Source of the DNA: Candidatus Rhodoferax mariagerensis
GTDB taxonomy: Bacteria > Pseudomonadota > Gammaproteobacteria > Burkholderiales > Burkholderiaceae_C
DNA: 64,000 nt
Assembly: GCA_016719055.1 (NCBI GenBank)
Contig: JADKAW010000004.1
Span: forward strand, 124,001-188,000
Direction: 5' to 3'
Positions 63,261 to 64,000 of this stretch are shown one piece after another. The position numbers were made by a program, and so were the translations under genes. Under the pieces are notes generated by a model. That model searched no databases and was not told where the DNA came from. It worked only from the letters and a program-made list of their open reading frames with translations. Each line of letters opens with the position of its first letter. Position 1 is the stretch's first letter.

Positions 63261-64000
63261 CTAGCGAAAGGTCACTTCGCCACGACGGTTTCTGGGCTCG
63301 TCGGTCTCGTCAGGGGTGGCAATTTGTGGACTGCGTTCACCATAGGACTCAACCGTCATGGTCAGGTCCTTGCGCCCCTTTTGTTGCAGCAGCTTGGCCA
63401 TTGCCTTGGCGCGTTTGAGCCCCAGTGCATCATTATTTTTGGTTGGGCCAACCGTGTCGGTATGGCCAATCAGCCAGATATCGAGGGCTTGACGCGCTTT
63501 TATCCGCGCGATCATGGTCCCCAACAGCGCTTTTGACTCTTTGGTGATCTGCGTGCTGCCTCGGTTGAAATAAAGTACGAAAACTTCTGGAATGGGTGGG
63601 CGGGCAGCGATTGCCGCACCAAAGTCACTATTGAGCTGCGTTTTGCTGACTTCAGTGGTCACACGGCTGCCGTCCAGCAAGGCCACTTCTCCTGATTGTG
63701 TCAGTACTTTTTGACCTTTGCTGCCCTCAACCGTTACCCGGCCGATACTGCCATCAGGGCTGGGAATCAGCACCACATACGACTTGGGACCTGTGGGTTT
63801 TTCCAGTCTGGCTTTGATAGCGGCTACGGTGTCAACTTCAGTTTCGGCCACCGGGCACAACTCGGAGGTGTCAATGCCATCGTGCTCCTGACCTGCATCT
63901 TTGGCGACCGGCATGTCGGGGCGATCGGCACCTAGCACCGGAACCAGCTTTCCCATGGCCGACAGGGTGCGTGCCTGAGCGCCAATTTGGCTATAACGTG
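63261..64000 (-). CDS. OmpA-like peptidoglycan-binding protein, partial
   Basis: The C-terminal domain is OmpA-like: VFVLYFNRGSTQITKESKALL, WLIGHTDTVGPTKNNDALGLKRAKAMAKLL and the E/R-rich end EPRNRRGEVTFR. The frame stays open past the ATG at 63956 to the window edge with coding-like sequence (SQIGAQARTLSAMGKLVPV), so the start lies outside. FecR-like and OmpA-like genes often accompany CHASE2 cyclases; this gene is 16 bases from the cyclase, tail to tail. Confidence 0.85.
   Translation of the reverse strand, partial: RYSQIGAQARTLSAMGKLVPVLGADRPDMPVAKDAGQEHDGIDTSELCPVAETEVDTVAAIKARLEKPTGPKSYVVLIPSPDGSIGRVTVEGSKGQKVLTQSGEVALLDGSRVTTEVSKTQLNSDFGAAIAARPPIPEVFVLYFNRGSTQITKESKALLGTMIARIKARQALDIWLIGHTDTVGPTKNNDALGLKRAKAMAKLLQQKGRKDLTMTVESYGERSPQIATPDETDEPRNRRGEVTFR

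Overview
The window looks like a chromosome segment from a betaproteobacterium of the order Burkholderiales, most likely a Comamonadaceae member near Rhodoferax, Albidiferax or Polaromonas. The basis is the high-GC codon use, the dnaX-ybaB-recR and gloB-methyltransferase-rnhA groupings, a Bug-type receptor, and a dispersed short repeat of a kind I associate with this family. No search could be run, so the placement is inference. Two stretches of long homopolymers (about 5939-6003 and 57521-58170) and several one- or two-base frameshifts suggest a draft-quality assembly, so each broken gene could be real decay or an error.

Layout. Bases 1-3076 hold a damaged type I restriction-modification locus (hsdS fragment, frameshifted hsdM) with a MazEF-like toxin-antitoxin pair between them. 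A 4.5S SRP RNA gene follows on the minus strand, then dnaX, ybaB, a 67-bp tandem repeat, recR, a MltD-like transglycosylase, gloB, a SAM methyltransferase and rnhA. From 10.4 to 14.4 kb come a lipoprotein hydrolase, a divergent methyltransferase/LysR pair with a palindromic operator, a P-loop protein and a LON-domain protein. From 14.6 to 19.5 kb a five-gene operon encodes an ABC exporter with a LolA-like periplasmic protein and an outer-membrane protein.

From 19.6 to 24.3 kb is a ruined defence island: an IS91-family transposase remnant, a dndC-like gene, a small gene, a dndD cut off before its C-terminal ATPase half, then reverse-strand fragments of an AlbA_2 protein, a TrlF-like ATPase, HsdS and HsdR joined end to end. 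Next to it (24.5-28.9 kb) is the most striking gene: a 1444-residue bacteriophytochrome-PAS-PAS-GGDEF-EAL protein whose C-terminus looks like a heme oxygenase, so one chain may make its own biliverdin chromophore and control cyclic-di-GMP. A LytS/LytTR two-component system and uppP follow.

From 32.1 to 42.3 kb a peptide and D-amino-acid locus combines dgcN-dgcA (N-acetyl-D-glutamate route), a complete Dpp-type ABC importer, an M81 peptidase and a LuxR regulator. From 42.3 to 49.4 kb are a hydrolase remnant, an Anbu proteasome-like peptidase, an unknown gene, a duplicated mutS tail, a small secreted protein, mutS and an EAL-HDOD protein. From 49.4 to 56.9 kb are a frameshifted subtilase with DUF5648, a nucleoside-diphosphate-sugar epimerase-like protein, a ferredoxin-reductase, a Bug receptor, a split chromate transporter and a lipase-like hydrolase. 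From 56.9 to 59.1 kb are a broken MOSC gene, unreliable homopolymer sequence and a 3' fragment of tRNA-Asn that may be an attachment-site scar. The window closes with a glutaminase carrying STAS and cyclic-nucleotide-binding domains, a divergent CHASE2 nucleotide cyclase, and an OmpA-like gene that runs off the right edge.

A short dispersed repeat occurs about a dozen times, and several copies lie in frame inside genes (dnaX, mutS twice, a LytTR regulator, an epimerase) or form the ends of genes, so it has shaped linkers and C-termini.
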